A DNA stretch of 64,000 nt, from positions 124,001 to 188,000 of the forward strand of contig OZ037916.1 of assembly GCA_964035575.1 (NCBI GenBank). Direction: 5' to 3'. Both the position numbers and the translations under genes were made by a program. Under the pieces are notes generated by a model. The model was given only the letters and a program-made list of their open reading frames with translations, was not told the origin of the DNA and searched no databases. This DNA comes from Rhynchopus sp. YZ270_cl-10 (lineage: Eukaryota > Euglenozoa > Diplonemea > Diplonemida > Diplonemidae). Of this stretch, positions 1 through 11,162 are shown one piece after another; within the stretch, counting starts at the first letter, position 1, and each line of letters starts with the position of its first letter.

Positions 1-55
1 CCTGCACATCCGGGCTCAACACATCATAATACAGGGTCATGAGGGCTGGGTCCAT
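1..55 (-). CDS. 5' end of a gene leaving the left edge; thioredoxin-fold/GST-like start possible
   Basis: An ATG at 55 on the minus strand opens a frame of 18 codons that runs off the window edge. The peptide begins MDPALMTLYYDVLSP. Base composition is balanced and codon-like, unlike the G-rich flank at 56-200. The LYYDVLSP string resembles the first beta strand and turn of glutathione-S-transferase or thioredoxin-fold proteins, but 18 residues are too few to assign a family. Strand agrees with every other gene here. Confidence is moderate that this is coding and low for the fold. Confidence 0.45.
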   Translation of the reverse strand, partial: MDPALMTLYYDVLSPDVQ

Positions 56-65
56 GATAAAGAGG

Positions 66-92
66 GGGGGAGGAGGAGGAGGAGGAGGAGGA
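66..92. repeat. GGA-type purine simple repeat
   Basis: A run of GGA trinucleotides just upstream of the edge gene, so a pyrimidine-rich tract on that gene's sense strand. G runs continue to about 200. Confidence 0.7.
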
Positions 93-210
93 TGAACAGA
101 GAGGTGGTTTAGTGTATCATGGGGGTGGGGGTGTGCAGAGAGAAGGGGGTTGTGTGTCTTTGTTAGGGGGGGGGACCTAAGGGGGGGGTGGTTGTGTGTG
201 GGATCGATTT

Positions 211-293
211 ACCTGATTTTTTTCCCCTGAAATTTGGTGGAGTTTGGTGGTTTTTAAGACCACCAAAACTCCAAATTTCAGGAAAAGTCAGGT
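211..293. repeat. Fold-back element, long imperfect palindrome
   Basis: The left arm starts ACCTGA and continues CCTGAAATTTGG; the right arm ends CCAAATTTCAGG then TCAGGT. The inner arms GGTGGT and ACCACC enclose a short loop. About 83 bp fold into one hairpin with small bulges. It looks like a short non-autonomous inverted-repeat element. No transposase or clear target duplication is visible. Confidence 0.7.
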
Positions 294-299
294 GAGGTA

Positions 300-1006
300 G
301 GGGGGAGGAGGCTTCTTTAAAAAAGAGAAGTTGAAAGTGCAAACGCCTCAGGTGCTGGTTCCCCCGGCGGGTTATGAAACCCCCAATGGAGCACTTCATT
401 GATGCATTGAGGTACACATGGTTACCACGAAGGAGGTTGCGGTGGAGGTACAGAATCATTACCCCATCCAGAAGGGGAAAAGGGGTGTATCGCATCACGT
501 AAAGGAGTAAAAAATAGCCTTGTGTCCTAGCGGATAGCATAGAAAAGAGAAAAGGGGTTGAGGGTGGAAACAGTATTTTCTTTTTCTTCAATACCATGAT
601 TCTTTTTGTTTTCCCCATCCCAAAAAAAAAAAATCAGAGGGCTGGGAAAAAGAAAGCCCCTGTATTTGTCTTTTTTGATTTTGTGGGTAATTCAAAAGCC
701 CACAAAACAAAAGAGCGCTGAAACAAAAAACAACATCATGTCTTTTTTGTTGTGTTTTGTTTTTATTTTTTTTCTTCTGCACATCCCCCTCCCCCACAAA
801 GGGGAGGGGGGGAGTGCAAGAACCAACAGCTTCTGATATGAATATGGGGAAAGGGGGTGGGTGCTACTTCCTGAAGGGTGGGGTTTCTTGTTGCCTTTTC
901 CCCCCCTCCGCTATCTGCCCGCTACATCAGCGACAGAAAAGGGAAGGAAGAAAAAAAAAACGCAAAGAAAAGAACCCAGTGAAACAAGAGAAACAAGACA
1001 TTGTTC
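300..1006. other. Intergenic region downstream of uS11, no gene seen
   Basis: The stretch holds A and T runs, a purine-rich block, a hairpin with arms GTGGG/CCCAC near 680-710, and a CCCCTCCCCC/GGGGAGGGGG hairpin near 785-811. A segment near 325-405 resembles the dispersed hairpin family seen at 43025-43075 and 56285-56345. No open frame has gene-like composition. Confidence 0.6.
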
Positions 1007-2059
<1,053 letters not shown>

Positions 2060-2390
2060 CTTGTTTTGTTTGTTGGGGGTTGTGTTAAGTGGGAAGGGGG
2101 CTGTGTTTGTGTTGTTGTTGGCGTTTTTGTGGGGAAGTACCACCCCTCCACACTCGCACTCACCTGGGGACCAGCAGTGCAAGTCGATGATCCTGAGGTA
2201 CACAGGATCATCGCAGAGATGAACAGCAGCCTGGCCTGGGTGAGATGCAGAGCACCGAGGAAGGGCAGCCCTCGCGGAAGAGGGCAAAGGTCTCCCCGCA
2301 CCAAACCACCACCGACGCCCTGCAGAAAGCCAACCGACGACACCCCCCACAAAACCATCACCAACATAGCAACACCGCAACGCAGGAATA
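2060..2390. other. uS11 upstream region with an unexplained GC-rich block
   Basis: It contains a likely acceptor-type CAG at 2103-2101 (minus) and a palindrome at about 2194-2216 with arms GATGATCCTG/CAGGATCATC. From 2150 to 2330 the sequence is GC-rich and open in more than one frame on both strands, but I recognise no protein. It may be promoter or 5' untranslated sequence, or an old coding fragment. Confidence 0.4.
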
Positions 2391-3062
2391 AGCGTCCCCT
2401 TGAACGTATTTGAGAAACTTCTCATTTGTCGTGCAGTTGGCAGCGGTGTTGCGAAAAAAGACGTGCTCTCTCACTGGGGAATACAGGCTACTTCTTTGAG
2501 TACCTGTCTTGCCAGTGAGTCTGCATGGTTGGATATGATGAGTGACCCGGACGAGAACGTCCGCACGCGCAAGCGTTCCGCTGGGGGAGGGGGTAAGGCG
2601 AAGTTTGGGGATGTGGAGGCCAAGGTGGCCGAATAGATCAAGGCGAACCCGGGAAAGCAGGTCACTGCCCCCTCTTCCGCAAAAAAAAATGATCCAGGCC
2701 CTCAAGGAACTCCACCCCAAGCTGCTGGCAACTGTCATCACCCCCGCAAGAGGATGAACTTGACGAAGAAAAAAGTGACGAACATAACCACATCTTCAGC
2801 AGAGGAGCGCAGGGACAAAATATAAAAATTTCATTGGCACGTGTTTTCTTGCTTTCGTATGAAGGCATTCACAGTTGTGGTAAACTGTGACGAGACACCG
2901 CTCACACCATGCGGGAGGTCAATGCAATACACGTTGCCATACAAAGGCCAGCTGTGCGAAGTGGTGAATGACAAGTTGGCGGCAGATCTCAAAAGGTTTT
3001 GCACAGTGTTGTACTCGGTGGCGGCGAGGACCGACGGGGAGACGTGCGAGCGAAAGGGATGA
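2390..3062 (+). pseudogene. Decayed DNA-transposon transposase (pogo/Tigger-like, IS630-Tc1-mariner superfamily)
   Basis: On the plus strand, opposite to all genes, the reading contains a helix-turn-helix block of CENP-B/pogo type ([20 protein letters not shown], then LSTCLAS) followed by TRKRSAGGGGKAKFGDVEAKV, the typical linker of this family. A second open block from 2841 has NCDETPL, which matches the first catalytic Asp motif of DDE transposases, and later FCTVLYSVAARTDGE. The frame is broken by a shift near the start, an in-frame TAG where Trp is usual (about 2632), a shift at an A run near 2688, and loss of the C-terminal catalytic part. Family assignment is by motif recall only. Confidence 0.6.
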
Positions 3063-3295
3063 TATAGTGAAGGGATGAAGTGGGGAAGGGAAAAAACCCC
3101 CTCAGTACATAGCTTATTTGCGTATAGAATAAAAAAATCTTGGAAGAAACCAAATGCATCGTTTTAAGGGAAAGTTGCGCAAAAGAAAAAAGGCAAAAAT
3201 CGTGGAAATGATTCTTGCCCTTTTGATAAAAAAATCTGTTTACTACAGAACACACGCCTCTCCACTCCAAACTTCTCACCCCACCTACCCCCTCT

Positions 3296-6200
3296 TCAAT
3301 ACTCCACATCTTCATCCCCTATTCCTGCTGGGTCTCGGATCGATGCAGTTGCGATGGTTATGGGTGACATTAGGCGGGTGAGGTCTGGTTCTAACTTCTC
3401 TTGGGGGCATGGTGTTACATCGCACCTGGGCCTGGGTGACGTGTGCATGGGTACACAGGTACCACGCACCGCCTCCTTGTAGACAGCGTCCAGTGCACGC
3501 ATCGCTTTGCCTTTGTTGAGCAGGCCGCGTTGGCGTTGCTGTGCAAGCTTGTCACGTCCCCTTGCCTTCTTCGTGCCACCCTCGACCTCTACAGACTGCG
3601 GGCACAGCATCCCCAGCTCCATGCTCTCAATTTGATAGGCATGTGTCGCGTCTGCACAGGAGGATAATGGCAGCGTGGTCTTCGCCCGCACCGACTCATC
3701 CGCAGTGTCCAGCAAGGACGACACCAGCTCGTCCACTGTCTTCTTATGAAGCCTTGCGGTGCGCAGCTTCTTCTCCACCTTCCCTTCATCTACCCCTGGG
3801 GACAACGGGACCAACCCTTTCATCGACACCACCGGCACCCCCTCCGCAACGTGCATCTGTGCATCGAACCAATCCCTCAGCATACCACGCGACAGCGGTA
3901 CACTCCCTTCACTTCCCGTCAAAATCGACACCGGCTGCCCCATATACTGCACAGGGTCTGCCAACTGCAACTCAGGCACCACATTCCTAGCACGCAACAC
4001 CCCCCTGGGCCCCACCCCTCTGAGCCCTTCCCCTTCCACCTCCCTGAGGGGAAGCACCTGCCCTGTGGATGCACTACGATCCACTTCTATGGCCAGGTTG
4101 CTTAGACAGCGTGGGCATGATACATCTATTGTACATAATGGTGGTGGTGGTGGCGACACATCGTCTGTTTGCGAAGAAGTGTTGGTCGGTATTCTTCCTG
4201 CTGCAGCACGCCAGCGTGATGTAGGGGAAGGTGGCGGAGGGGTCTCCGGAGGTGGTGTGACACTGCGTACCCCACTCTGCAGCATGCTATGCAGTGCAAG
4301 CACCTCGCTGTCACGGTACGCAAGTTGCGTTTCTAACTCTCGAATCCTCTGGAACGATTTGGTCCGAGCCTCTCCACTGACAGTCAACGCTGTGAACGAC
4401 CTCGCAGAATTGCACGACACCGAGGAGGGCGCCTCCAAACCCGCTGTAGGGGACAGCTCCAACATCGGGGTCGGTGATGCTACCTCCTGAGAAGCGTTTA
4501 CATTCACCTTGACCTTCGCCGACGTCTTCGCCAGCAACCCACCCATCCCACTCAACGCACCCAAGGCACTGCCCGCATCCGCTGCCGCCTTTGCCTTTGC
4601 GAGCATCGCCTCTTTCTTGTCAGATCCTGACTGCTTTTCCTTTTCCTTCTCTTTATCCTCCTTTTCCTTTTCCTTTTCCTTCTCCACCTTGACTTCAGTC
4701 TTGGGTGCTTCTGATGGTGGAGGAGTGGCGCGTGGAGAGGAAGGTTGTGAGAGTGCCTCAGGGGATTTGGGGCGTGGGTTGAACTTTGCTGTCATAGTCG
4801 CGGTTTGGCAGGCACGGTCGCGGGAGCGGAGCTTGCGGACGACGGCTTCGGTGGCTTTGGAGCCTAGGGTGGCTTCGACTTCGTCTATGCGGCGTTCGTT
4901 CTCTTGGTTGCTGACTTGGAGTTCGAAACAGAGTTGGTGTAGTGGCTGCAGCGCGTCTTTGTACACCCTAGCGACGCCTCTGAAGAAGGATAACGCACGG
5001 TCCGACACGGCCGTCCGTTCGCGTTGCTCTTCGTCGATGAGACGCTTCGTATTGCCTTCGTTGCGTACTGCCTGCATGGCGGCCCGCTTCATGCCTTTCA
5101 GGTTGAGCCCATTCGCAACTGGGTTGCGTGATGGTTCGTTTTCCTTGAGTTCGGTGGTGGTGGTGGTGGTGGTGTCCTCCTTCGGTTCTTTGCGTGTGGC
5201 AACAAGTTGTGGAACATTTGCAGAAAGTGTGTCAAGCAGGCAACACATCGCGCCTACCATGCTTCCGCTCATGGTGGAGGGGGTAAGGTACTTTGCTTTG
5301 TGTTTGCCGCTTTCTTGGATGGCTTGGAGGTCGAGGACGAAGGTCTGGCTGACCAATCCTTTGAGTTCGGCCATGCGGGTGTCTAGACGCTTTTTTAAGG
5401 ATGCGGCAGCATTTGAGGAGCCTTCGGATGCTCCAGCACGACGGTCGCGAGGGTCGGAGACGTTCACGAAGAAGTCCATAGAGCGGTCGAGAGGGGAGAG
5501 CTGTGGTACACCGTCAGGTCGTGGCATATGTCCTGGTTCGCTTCCAAGCGTTTCAAGGTCAAGGTCAAGTGGTGGAGACGCCTGCGTATCGCGTACCAAG
5601 TCTACAAAACGGAGGCAAAGGTAAAGCAACGCAGCAGAAGTGTCATTAGACCGTCTCTCTTTGCGTTCCTGAAGCTGTGCGAAGAACATAGTAAGCATGT
5701 CGACCAGGCTGCGGAGCAGTTTATGGGATTGGCCGAGTTGAAGGTATTCCGTTTTTGCGGAAAGCGCGTTTTTTTCCGCGCTTTTTGTCTCCGTTGTGGT
5801 GATGCTTTCTGCACGCTGTGTCTGCCGTTCCTTCCGCATCTCCTCATCCCTCTGCCGCCGCTCGACACGACGTTGTTCCTCTTCCTCTAGGGTGCGAAGT
5901 GCTGCGGTACGTTCCTGCTCTTTCCGCCTCTTTTCGTTGTGGTAGTGTTTCTTCGCTGCGACAGCTGCCTTCACAGCGTACTGCCTCTCAGGGGCACTTC
6001 GACTCCCCATGCTGGCAGTCTGCGACTTTTGCGGCACCCCCCCTTCTCCTGGCGTCTCCGTTGCGTCCGTTCTTCCGTACGCAAGCATCTGCGCAACGTC
6101 ATGGATCTGCACCAACCCATCTGCCTCCCCTTCCACCATTGCAACAAACTCTGGCGGTGGTGGCACCGCAGTTACCCCCAACAATGAAGTATAGTGTGGT

Positions 6201-9200
6201 GTTATATGCTCCTCTCCATTCCCCAGGTCTTCAAAGGAGTCTGAGTCGGAGTCAGAATCGCTTACCTCCTTGGATCTTCTCTTGATGTGCATGGCACCAT
6301 GTTTAAATGGTGCACCCAGCCTTAACACCAACCATTTTGAATCATGAGAGGATAAATCCCACCACAACGTTATCAACTCTGAGAATGAAAACCGCTTTGA
6401 AAGTGCCCGCAAAAACACTGCAGGGGGGATCACCCCTAGAATAGCTAAATGCTTCGCAACACTGAAGCAGGGCACTCTTCCTATGAACGCTGGGTTGCCT
6501 GCACCACCACCTGGTCTCTTCTCTGCCACCACCACATGGCAGGTGATCTCATACGCCAAACGGAGTGCTCTAAAGTCTGCCCTGCTTACCTTCAACTTCC
6601 GCATATTGAGCACAAAGAACTCTACGTCCTCTGGTGGGAGGGTCGCCAAATGCGCGTTTTCTTGTACCCCAATTTGGGTGAGTTGCGCCTCGAAATGGGT
6701 TTGCGCTGAAAGAACTAGGTCGCGTATTGGGGCATGCTCCGCCTGAGCAATTTCGTCATCAAAAGAAGGCACTGCAACAACCACAGAAGCACCCCACGGA
6801 GTCCCCAACCCAGGCACCTCAAAGGCCGCACTATGGTGTGTTGCGTTCACAAAACGCAGGGCCATCGTCAGACTCTGCTGTTCCTGCGGCGGTGGCACAT
6901 CCCCCCCTTCCTTCACATCCCCCTTTACGACACACTCCATTCGTTCCAGCTCCTCCTCCAACTCTTTTGCGCGCCTTTCCTTTACCCTTATTGCTTTAGG
7001 TTCTCTTCCACTGCAAGCATAAAAATCTTCGAGGGACATATGTTTCCAAGGAATCTGGCTTTCCTTTTGTGCGATGGGTGTGGCTAAGGTACGGATAGTA
7101 TGGAAGAGTGCGGTTACATCTTCGGAAGGGATGGTCATACTGTGGGTGATGCCGTCTGGTGCAGGGTAGCGGCGTTTAGGGAGAAGCTCGGTGGGGTGGG
7201 ATGGTTCGTGCTCAGGAGGAGGTGGTGGTGATGGTGGTTGATGTGCTGCATTGTGCCTTTGCGCGCATGCCCTCTCCAGCTCCCTTCTCTGTACAAAGCA
7301 GTGCTGATACACAGACCAATAAGCGGTCCCACACCGCATCGCTGGATCCCCCTCCCAGATCGGTGCATTTACTCCAAATGCTGACTTCTTTGCGAGAAGA
7401 AGGGTTCGCGTTAAGGGAGTCACCTTCACATCATTCGCAAAGGAAATCCTATTCAGGTCTAACAGAACGTTTACTGCGGCCTTCAATGCGGCAGTGGAGG
7501 ACGTGGTTTTGTTGGGGTCTTCGTTGACAACGCCGATGCTGCTTACTAAGCGGACGCCTTTGTGGAGGTCGGCGATTTGCTCGCCACATGGTAGGCTGTA
7601 GACATCGTTTGGCCATACAACGTTTAAGAGCTTACGTTGTAAAAGGAAGACCGCAAGAAGACACATTGTAGGGTCTGCACATTGGAACAAAAATGCGCCT
7701 TCGTCTTCGCGATGATCGATTAGGGTACATTGCGCACCTTGCTCCGCAAAGCTTGCCAGCACCGCGCTGTTGAACAACGTGACACACCTATTCGCAACCT
7801 CCACACTAAAATGCGTTATCTCTGCCAAAGCGTAGGGCCGCAGGACACACAGAAACTCTGCAGAAGAGACTGGAAGGGGTGCTTCGATGGCCCCCTTTGG
7901 AGATGAATCTGCAGACGTCCCCGAGAGACCACAGGCGGAAGGGAGGGTGGGGTCTGGAATGCGGTATTTGAGTTTCGCCTCTTTCATGGGGCGTGCGTTT
8001 TGTTGCAGCTTTTCGAGACGTTTTGGGACGACGGAGAGCAGGGTTGTGTCGTTCGGTTCAGATGCGTTATCACCAAAGACACGAAAGCTTGGGTCCAGCT
8101 GACTGAGCACACTGCTTGAATCCAATTCCGCAAAGACCGCGGCACTAATAACCGCCTCTCCACCTCTACTAATCTTACTCCGTCCACGACTCACATCACG
8201 GCATTTTCCTTGCAACAACACCAACTGCTTTCCCAACGCCGCCTGAAGCGCCCCACCCACCCCCGGATGTCTTTGTGGCGGTGTGTCATAACGGTTCGCT
8301 ACTGTCTCTTCCTCCTTTACCGGTTTCTTCCCCACCTCCTTGACCACCTGATAGCTTAAGGACCCAGCATAGATTCCGATAGAAGGTTGGATGCAATATG
8401 GATCTGTTAAGAGGGGGACAACACTGCGTACTTCGTTGGGCCAGATGGGTTGTGAGCGTTCGTCGCCAGCCATTTTTTCGATTAGGTGCAGAGAGGCTAG
8501 CACCGCATGGCGTGCAGTCGGGAAGACAAAGAAAACCTCAAACGAGGAATCTACCTGCGTCCGGTGTGGGTTGACCACCTCAATCCCTGCGGCTTGTGAG
8601 CATGACTCTCTTGCTTGACAAAGTAGTGTTGATACGATGGCACGTAGCGTGCTTGGACACAGTACATTCTCTCCTTCATACGCTATGACCGCAGGTTGTA
8701 CAGCACCGATGGTCAGAGCAAGAACCGCCCCATCTGTTTTTGGAACGGTAACCGGGGGGATCGCAAAGCGTCCTGTCAGATCGATCGCCCAGCTTCGGCA
8801 GAAGGAGTGCAGCACGCCGTCTGCATACTCTTCATGGTTCTCCTGCACCTCGATGGGGTGTGTTGCCAGGGCATGTGTCCTTCGCTTCTCCTCCTCCTCC
8901 TCTGCGGTAAGAGCCTGCATCGCCCATACCTCGACCTTCTTGCGACCTTCTTCAGAAACATTAGAATTTTGCGACGATACAGACGCAACCGAACTACGCT
9001 TCGCACCTCGCGAACTCTCAGCAACTTCCTCTACAGGCACCGGAGGAGGCGGAGGGGGAGGAGGTGGACCTGCAGTGTACAGCATCTGATAGACGTGATC
9101 TGCCGTGGGCTGGTTGAAATGCACGACAGTATTCGCAACGTCTACAAAGGAGACGATGCTGGCAAGATGCGGCTCTGTGCCCCCTTCCTCATGATACCTA

Positions 9201-10297
9201 CACCCATACACAGCAGCAGAGCACAGCACCTCCGCACCCCGCGTCAGCGACACCAACGAAATCGCACGACACACCTCCCTCCCATAACCACACTGCGACT
9301 CCTTATCAACAGAGACCCGCCCTACAGGGACACAGTGTACTCCACAATGCAGTTTCAAGCCAGAGTTGAATGCTGGGTAAGAGAGAAGTACCTCAGGGTA
9401 GAGTACGCTGGAAGAGCTGAGAAGTGAGTTGGTTACAAATGCAAATTCCGCGGCCAGCACAGCAGAAGGGAACAACGCAAGAAAAGCGCCTCCAGCATGA
9501 AACTGAAGGGAAAGGCCTTGGTTGCGTTTGAAGCTTTGTGTCACCGTTTTGCAGAGAAGCTGCTGCAACCATGCGCTGTGCAGCAGAAGCTCCGGCTCTT
9601 CTCTCACCACATTAAAAAACTGCGGCACTGCCGCAACAATAAAGAGCGTTCCTTGCGGATTCTTTTGACAGAACTTCGACAGCGCGACCACCGAAGCTGG
9701 AGTAGTAGAGTACTTCTCCAAATTCCCCTGCTGAAGCACATCTGCACTGACCACAGCGTTTGCAGCTCCTTTAGAACGTCCATCCTGCTTTGCCTTTGCC
9801 ACCAATCCTTGAATCTCTGCCTTCAATTCGGATACCAACTCCTGCGACTGTGTGAGGAGGCCGTCTAATCGAGCGATGTCCGCTTTCTGCTCGCAGAGAC
9901 GTGCTTTGTAGGAACGCTCCTTCTGTTTGGAGATGTCTTCGGCGGCCTCAGCGATTCTGGTGTGCATTGTGTCCATGGGGTTGGGCTTGAGCGCGGCCTC
10001 GCGGACGCGCTCCTTCCTGCTGCTGGAGAGCATGCTCAGGAGCTCCTTTGCGTAGGCGTCGAAGAGCTCGCGTAGCGTCGCCTTCAAAGACACACCGTTG
10101 ATCTTGAGCATCTCCAGGAGACGTCCGTTGCCTTCGCCAGGGACAGCCCGTACATGGTCTGGGAGAAGGCACACAGACAGCTCAGCGTGTTTCGCAGCGG
10201 TGCGTTGTGACACCCCATTCTCAACATGTGTGATAAGCTTCAGGCTGTTCACCAGGTACACCTCAATCTCGGCAACAAACTCCTTGTAGTGTGACAT
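3296..10297 (-). CDS. Large multidomain protein with three degenerate class III nucleotidyl-cyclase-like domains
   Basis: A single 2333-aa frame without introns. Residues 100-170 are coiled coil. Three segments, about 195-410, 510-760 and 815-1010, each repeat a cyclase-like pattern: a G-x-FLALFPSA or VFFVFPTA strand-helix, a WPNDV or WPNEV insertion, and a strand such as GVHCVPVG or SIGIYAGS where cyclases have the GIHTG strand. The metal-binding Asp pair is not evident, so catalysis is doubtful. A proline run (about 411-419) follows the first unit. Residues 1160-1340 form another folded region of unknown type. Acidic, EK-rich and coiled-coil parts follow at about 1340-1520 and 1780-1960, then a disordered C-terminus. 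The start is the first ATG and lies 14 nt after a CAG. It may be a scaffold or regulator; I do not know its role. Confidence 0.85.
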   Translation of the reverse strand: MSHYKEFVAEIEVYLVNSLKLITHVENGVSQRTAAKHAELSVCLLPDHVRAVPGEGNGRLLEMLKINGVSLKATLRELFDAYAKELLSMLSSSRKERVREAALKPNPMDTMHTRIAEAAEDISKQKERSYKARLCEQKADIARLDGLLTQSQELVSELKAEIQGLVAKAKQDGRSKGAANAVVSADVLQQGNLEKYSTTPASVVALSKFCQKNPQGTLFIVAAVPQFFNVVREEPELLLHSAWLQQLLCKTVTQSFKRNQGLSLQFHAGGAFLALFPSAVLAAEFAFVTNSLLSSSSVLYPEVLLSYPAFNSGLKLHCGVHCVPVGRVSVDKESQCGYGREVCRAISLVSLTRGAEVLCSAAVYGCRYHEEGGTEPHLASIVSFVDVANTVVHFNQPTADHVYQMLYTAGPPPPPPPPPVPVEEVAESSRGAKRSSVASVSSQNSNVSEEGRKKVEVWAMQALTAEEEEEKRRTHALATHPIEVQENHEEYADGVLHSFCRSWAIDLTGRFAIPPVTVPKTDGAVLALTIGAVQPAVIAYEGENVLCPSTLRAIVSTLLCQARESCSQAAGIEVVNPHRTQVDSSFEVFFVFPTARHAVLASLHLIEKMAGDERSQPIWPNEVRSVVPLLTDPYCIQPSIGIYAGSLSYQVVKEVGKKPVKEEETVANRYDTPPQRHPGVGGALQAALGKQLVLLQGKCRDVSRGRSKISRGGEAVISAAVFAELDSSSVLSQLDPSFRVFGDNASEPNDTTLLSVVPKRLEKLQQNARPMKEAKLKYRIPDPTLPSACGLSGTSADSSPKGAIEAPLPVSSAEFLCVLRPYALAEITHFSVEVANRCVTLFNSAVLASFAEQGAQCTLIDHREDEGAFLFQCADPTMCLLAVFLLQRKLLNVVWPNDVYSLPCGEQIADLHKGVRLVSSIGVVNEDPNKTTSSTAALKAAVNVLLDLNRISFANDVKVTPLTRTLLLAKKSAFGVNAPIWEGDPAMRCGTAYWSVYQHCFVQRRELERACAQRHNAAHQPPSPPPPPEHEPSHPTELLPKRRYPAPDGITHSMTIPSEDVTALFHTIRTLATPIAQKESQIPWKHMSLEDFYACSGREPKAIRVKERRAKELEEELERMECVVKGDVKEGGDVPPPQEQQSLTMALRFVNATHHSAAFEVPGLGTPWGASVVVAVPSFDDEIAQAEHAPIRDLVLSAQTHFEAQLTQIGVQENAHLATLPPEDVEFFVLNMRKLKVSRADFRALRLAYEITCHVVVAEKRPGGGAGNPAFIGRVPCFSVAKHLAILGVIPPAVFLRALSKRFSFSELITLWWDLSSHDSKWLVLRLGAPFKHGAMHIKRRSKEVSDSDSDSDSFEDLGNGEEHITPHYTSLLGVTAVPPPPEFVAMVEGEADGLVQIHDVAQMLAYGRTDATETPGEGGVPQKSQTASMGSRSAPERQYAVKAAVAAKKHYHNEKRRKEQERTAALRTLEEEEQRRVERRQRDEEMRKERQTQRAESITTTETKSAEKNALSAKTEYLQLGQSHKLLRSLVDMLTMFFAQLQERKERRSNDTSAALLYLCLRFVDLVRDTQASPPLDLDLETLGSEPGHMPRPDGVPQLSPLDRSMDFFVNVSDPRDRRAGASEGSSNAAASLKKRLDTRMAELKGLVSQTFVLDLQAIQESGKHKAKYLTPSTMSGSMVGAMCCLLDTLSANVPQLVATRKEPKEDTTTTTTTELKENEPSRNPVANGLNLKGMKRAAMQAVRNEGNTKRLIDEEQRERTAVSDRALSFFRGVARVYKDALQPLHQLCFELQVSNQENERRIDEVEATLGSKATEAVVRKLRSRDRACQTATMTAKFNPRPKSPEALSQPSSPRATPPPSEAPKTEVKVEKEKEKEKEDKEKEKEKQSGSDKKEAMLAKAKAAADAGSALGALSGMGGLLAKTSAKVKVNVNASQEVASPTPMLELSPTAGLEAPSSVSCNSARSFTALTVSGEARTKSFQRIRELETQLAYRDSEVLALHSMLQSGVRSVTPPPETPPPPSPTSRWRAAAGRIPTNTSSQTDDVSPPPPPLCTIDVSCPRCLSNLAIEVDRSASTGQVLPLREVEGEGLRGVGPRGVLRARNVVPELQLADPVQYMGQPVSILTGSEGSVPLSRGMLRDWFDAQMHVAEGVPVVSMKGLVPLSPGVDEGKVEKKLRTARLHKKTVDELVSSLLDTADESVRAKTTLPLSSCADATHAYQIESMELGMLCPQSVEVEGGTKKARGRDKLAQQRQRGLLNKGKAMRALDAVYKEAVRGTCVPMHTSPRPRCDVTPCPQEKLEPDLTRLMSPITIATASIRDPAGIGDEDVEY

Positions 10298-10370
10298 CGT
10301 GTTCGCATTGTCTGGAGAGGGTGGTGGGGGTGTGATGGTGTGGTGGATGGGGAGGAGGGTGAGGGGGTGT

Positions 10371-11162
10371 GTGTGTGTCAGGGGTGTTTGAAAATTGGAA
10401 AGTTGTTATCTGGTCATGGAAAATGTCAGAAGCAAGACTGGCGTGTCATGTTGTTGTGTTGTCATCATCCGCAGGGGAGGAGGTTGTTGGAACAAAAAGA
10501 TGGCATCTCGCAAACCCTCCAACTCCTTTCCTAGCACAGGCAGCAATGGACAGGTGTTAATGAGCTGCTCGCAAGCGTGTTGTGTTTGGGACTGTCGTTT
10601 TGCAGTCAGACGAGCGTTTTTCCTCAAAGACAGGGAGACGACATGACCCCAGGGCAACAGTGGCCACCAGGTAGCGTCGCCCTCCGTAGGGATATCACTT
10701 TGGTCATCATGTGCAAAGCATGTGGCTGTGCAGTGCGGTCTCTTGGAACGTTTGAACAGGAGTCACAGCAGTAACAAGGCTGCGTCCATGCCTGACGCAC
10801 CCTCTTGTGGATGTCGTTTTGTGTTGTGTTGTTGTGGCTGAGTCGATCTCGCACTCCCTGTGACACACAAACCCACTGGATGAGGGCCTGTGTGTCTAAG
10901 GCATGGGATATGCTCGCAGTTGTGGCACAGCAGAATGAGGGGTTGTGGTATCTTGGTTCTTGGGAGTATCCCGTGAGTTTACTTGTTGAACACACGGGGC
11001 TGATAAGTCCTTGTTGTTGTGGGTTGCGGGAAATAACAGAAGAAAAGACTCAGCGTTGGTAGAGTGAAGTGTGTTGTGATCAATCAAGAGAACGCAAAAA
11101 AAAAAAAACGCGTCCCACTCAGCGTGGTGCATGGTCCATAAAGACGAATCTCATCATGTGCA
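10371..11162 (+). repeat. 0.9-kb upstream mosaic repeat, copy 1 (modules A-B-C)
   Basis: It begins about 75 bp upstream of the 3296-10297 start codon. Module A (10377-10567) starts GTCAGGGGTGTTTG and ends GAGCTGCTC. Module B (10568-10750) follows, then a linker and module C (to 11162, ending CATCATGTGC). This is the fullest A-B-C copy besides the one at 57731. It has a longer A run near 11096 than the other copies. Confidence 0.9.

Noticed and set aside
163-618. Frame at the left end containing PLLDGVMILYLHRN
   Set aside because: It crosses a fold-back element and dispersed repeat and ends in proline runs; not gene-like.
4509-5624. Plus-strand open frames over the large minus-strand genes
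   Set aside because: They are antisense shadows of biased codon use; the minus-strand proteins carry recognisable motifs or consistent composition.
10406-10657. Minus-strand frame through repeat module A (TCPLLPVLGKELEGLRDA)
   Set aside because: One-base differences in the GGGGAGGAGG part shift the frame between copies, so it is not maintained as protein.
10896-11132. A 76-80 aa minus-strand frame beginning MHHAEWDAFF, present in most copies of repeat module C
   Set aside because: It lies entirely in the repeat, matches no family I know, differs by homopolymer length, and in the H3 flanks fuses by chance with the H3 frame. I cannot separate coding conservation from recent copying.
10568-11162. 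5S rRNA, snRNA or spliced-leader RNA inside the 0.9-kb repeat
   Set aside because: No match by eye to the conserved boxes of 5S, U1, U2, U4, U6 or known spliced leaders.
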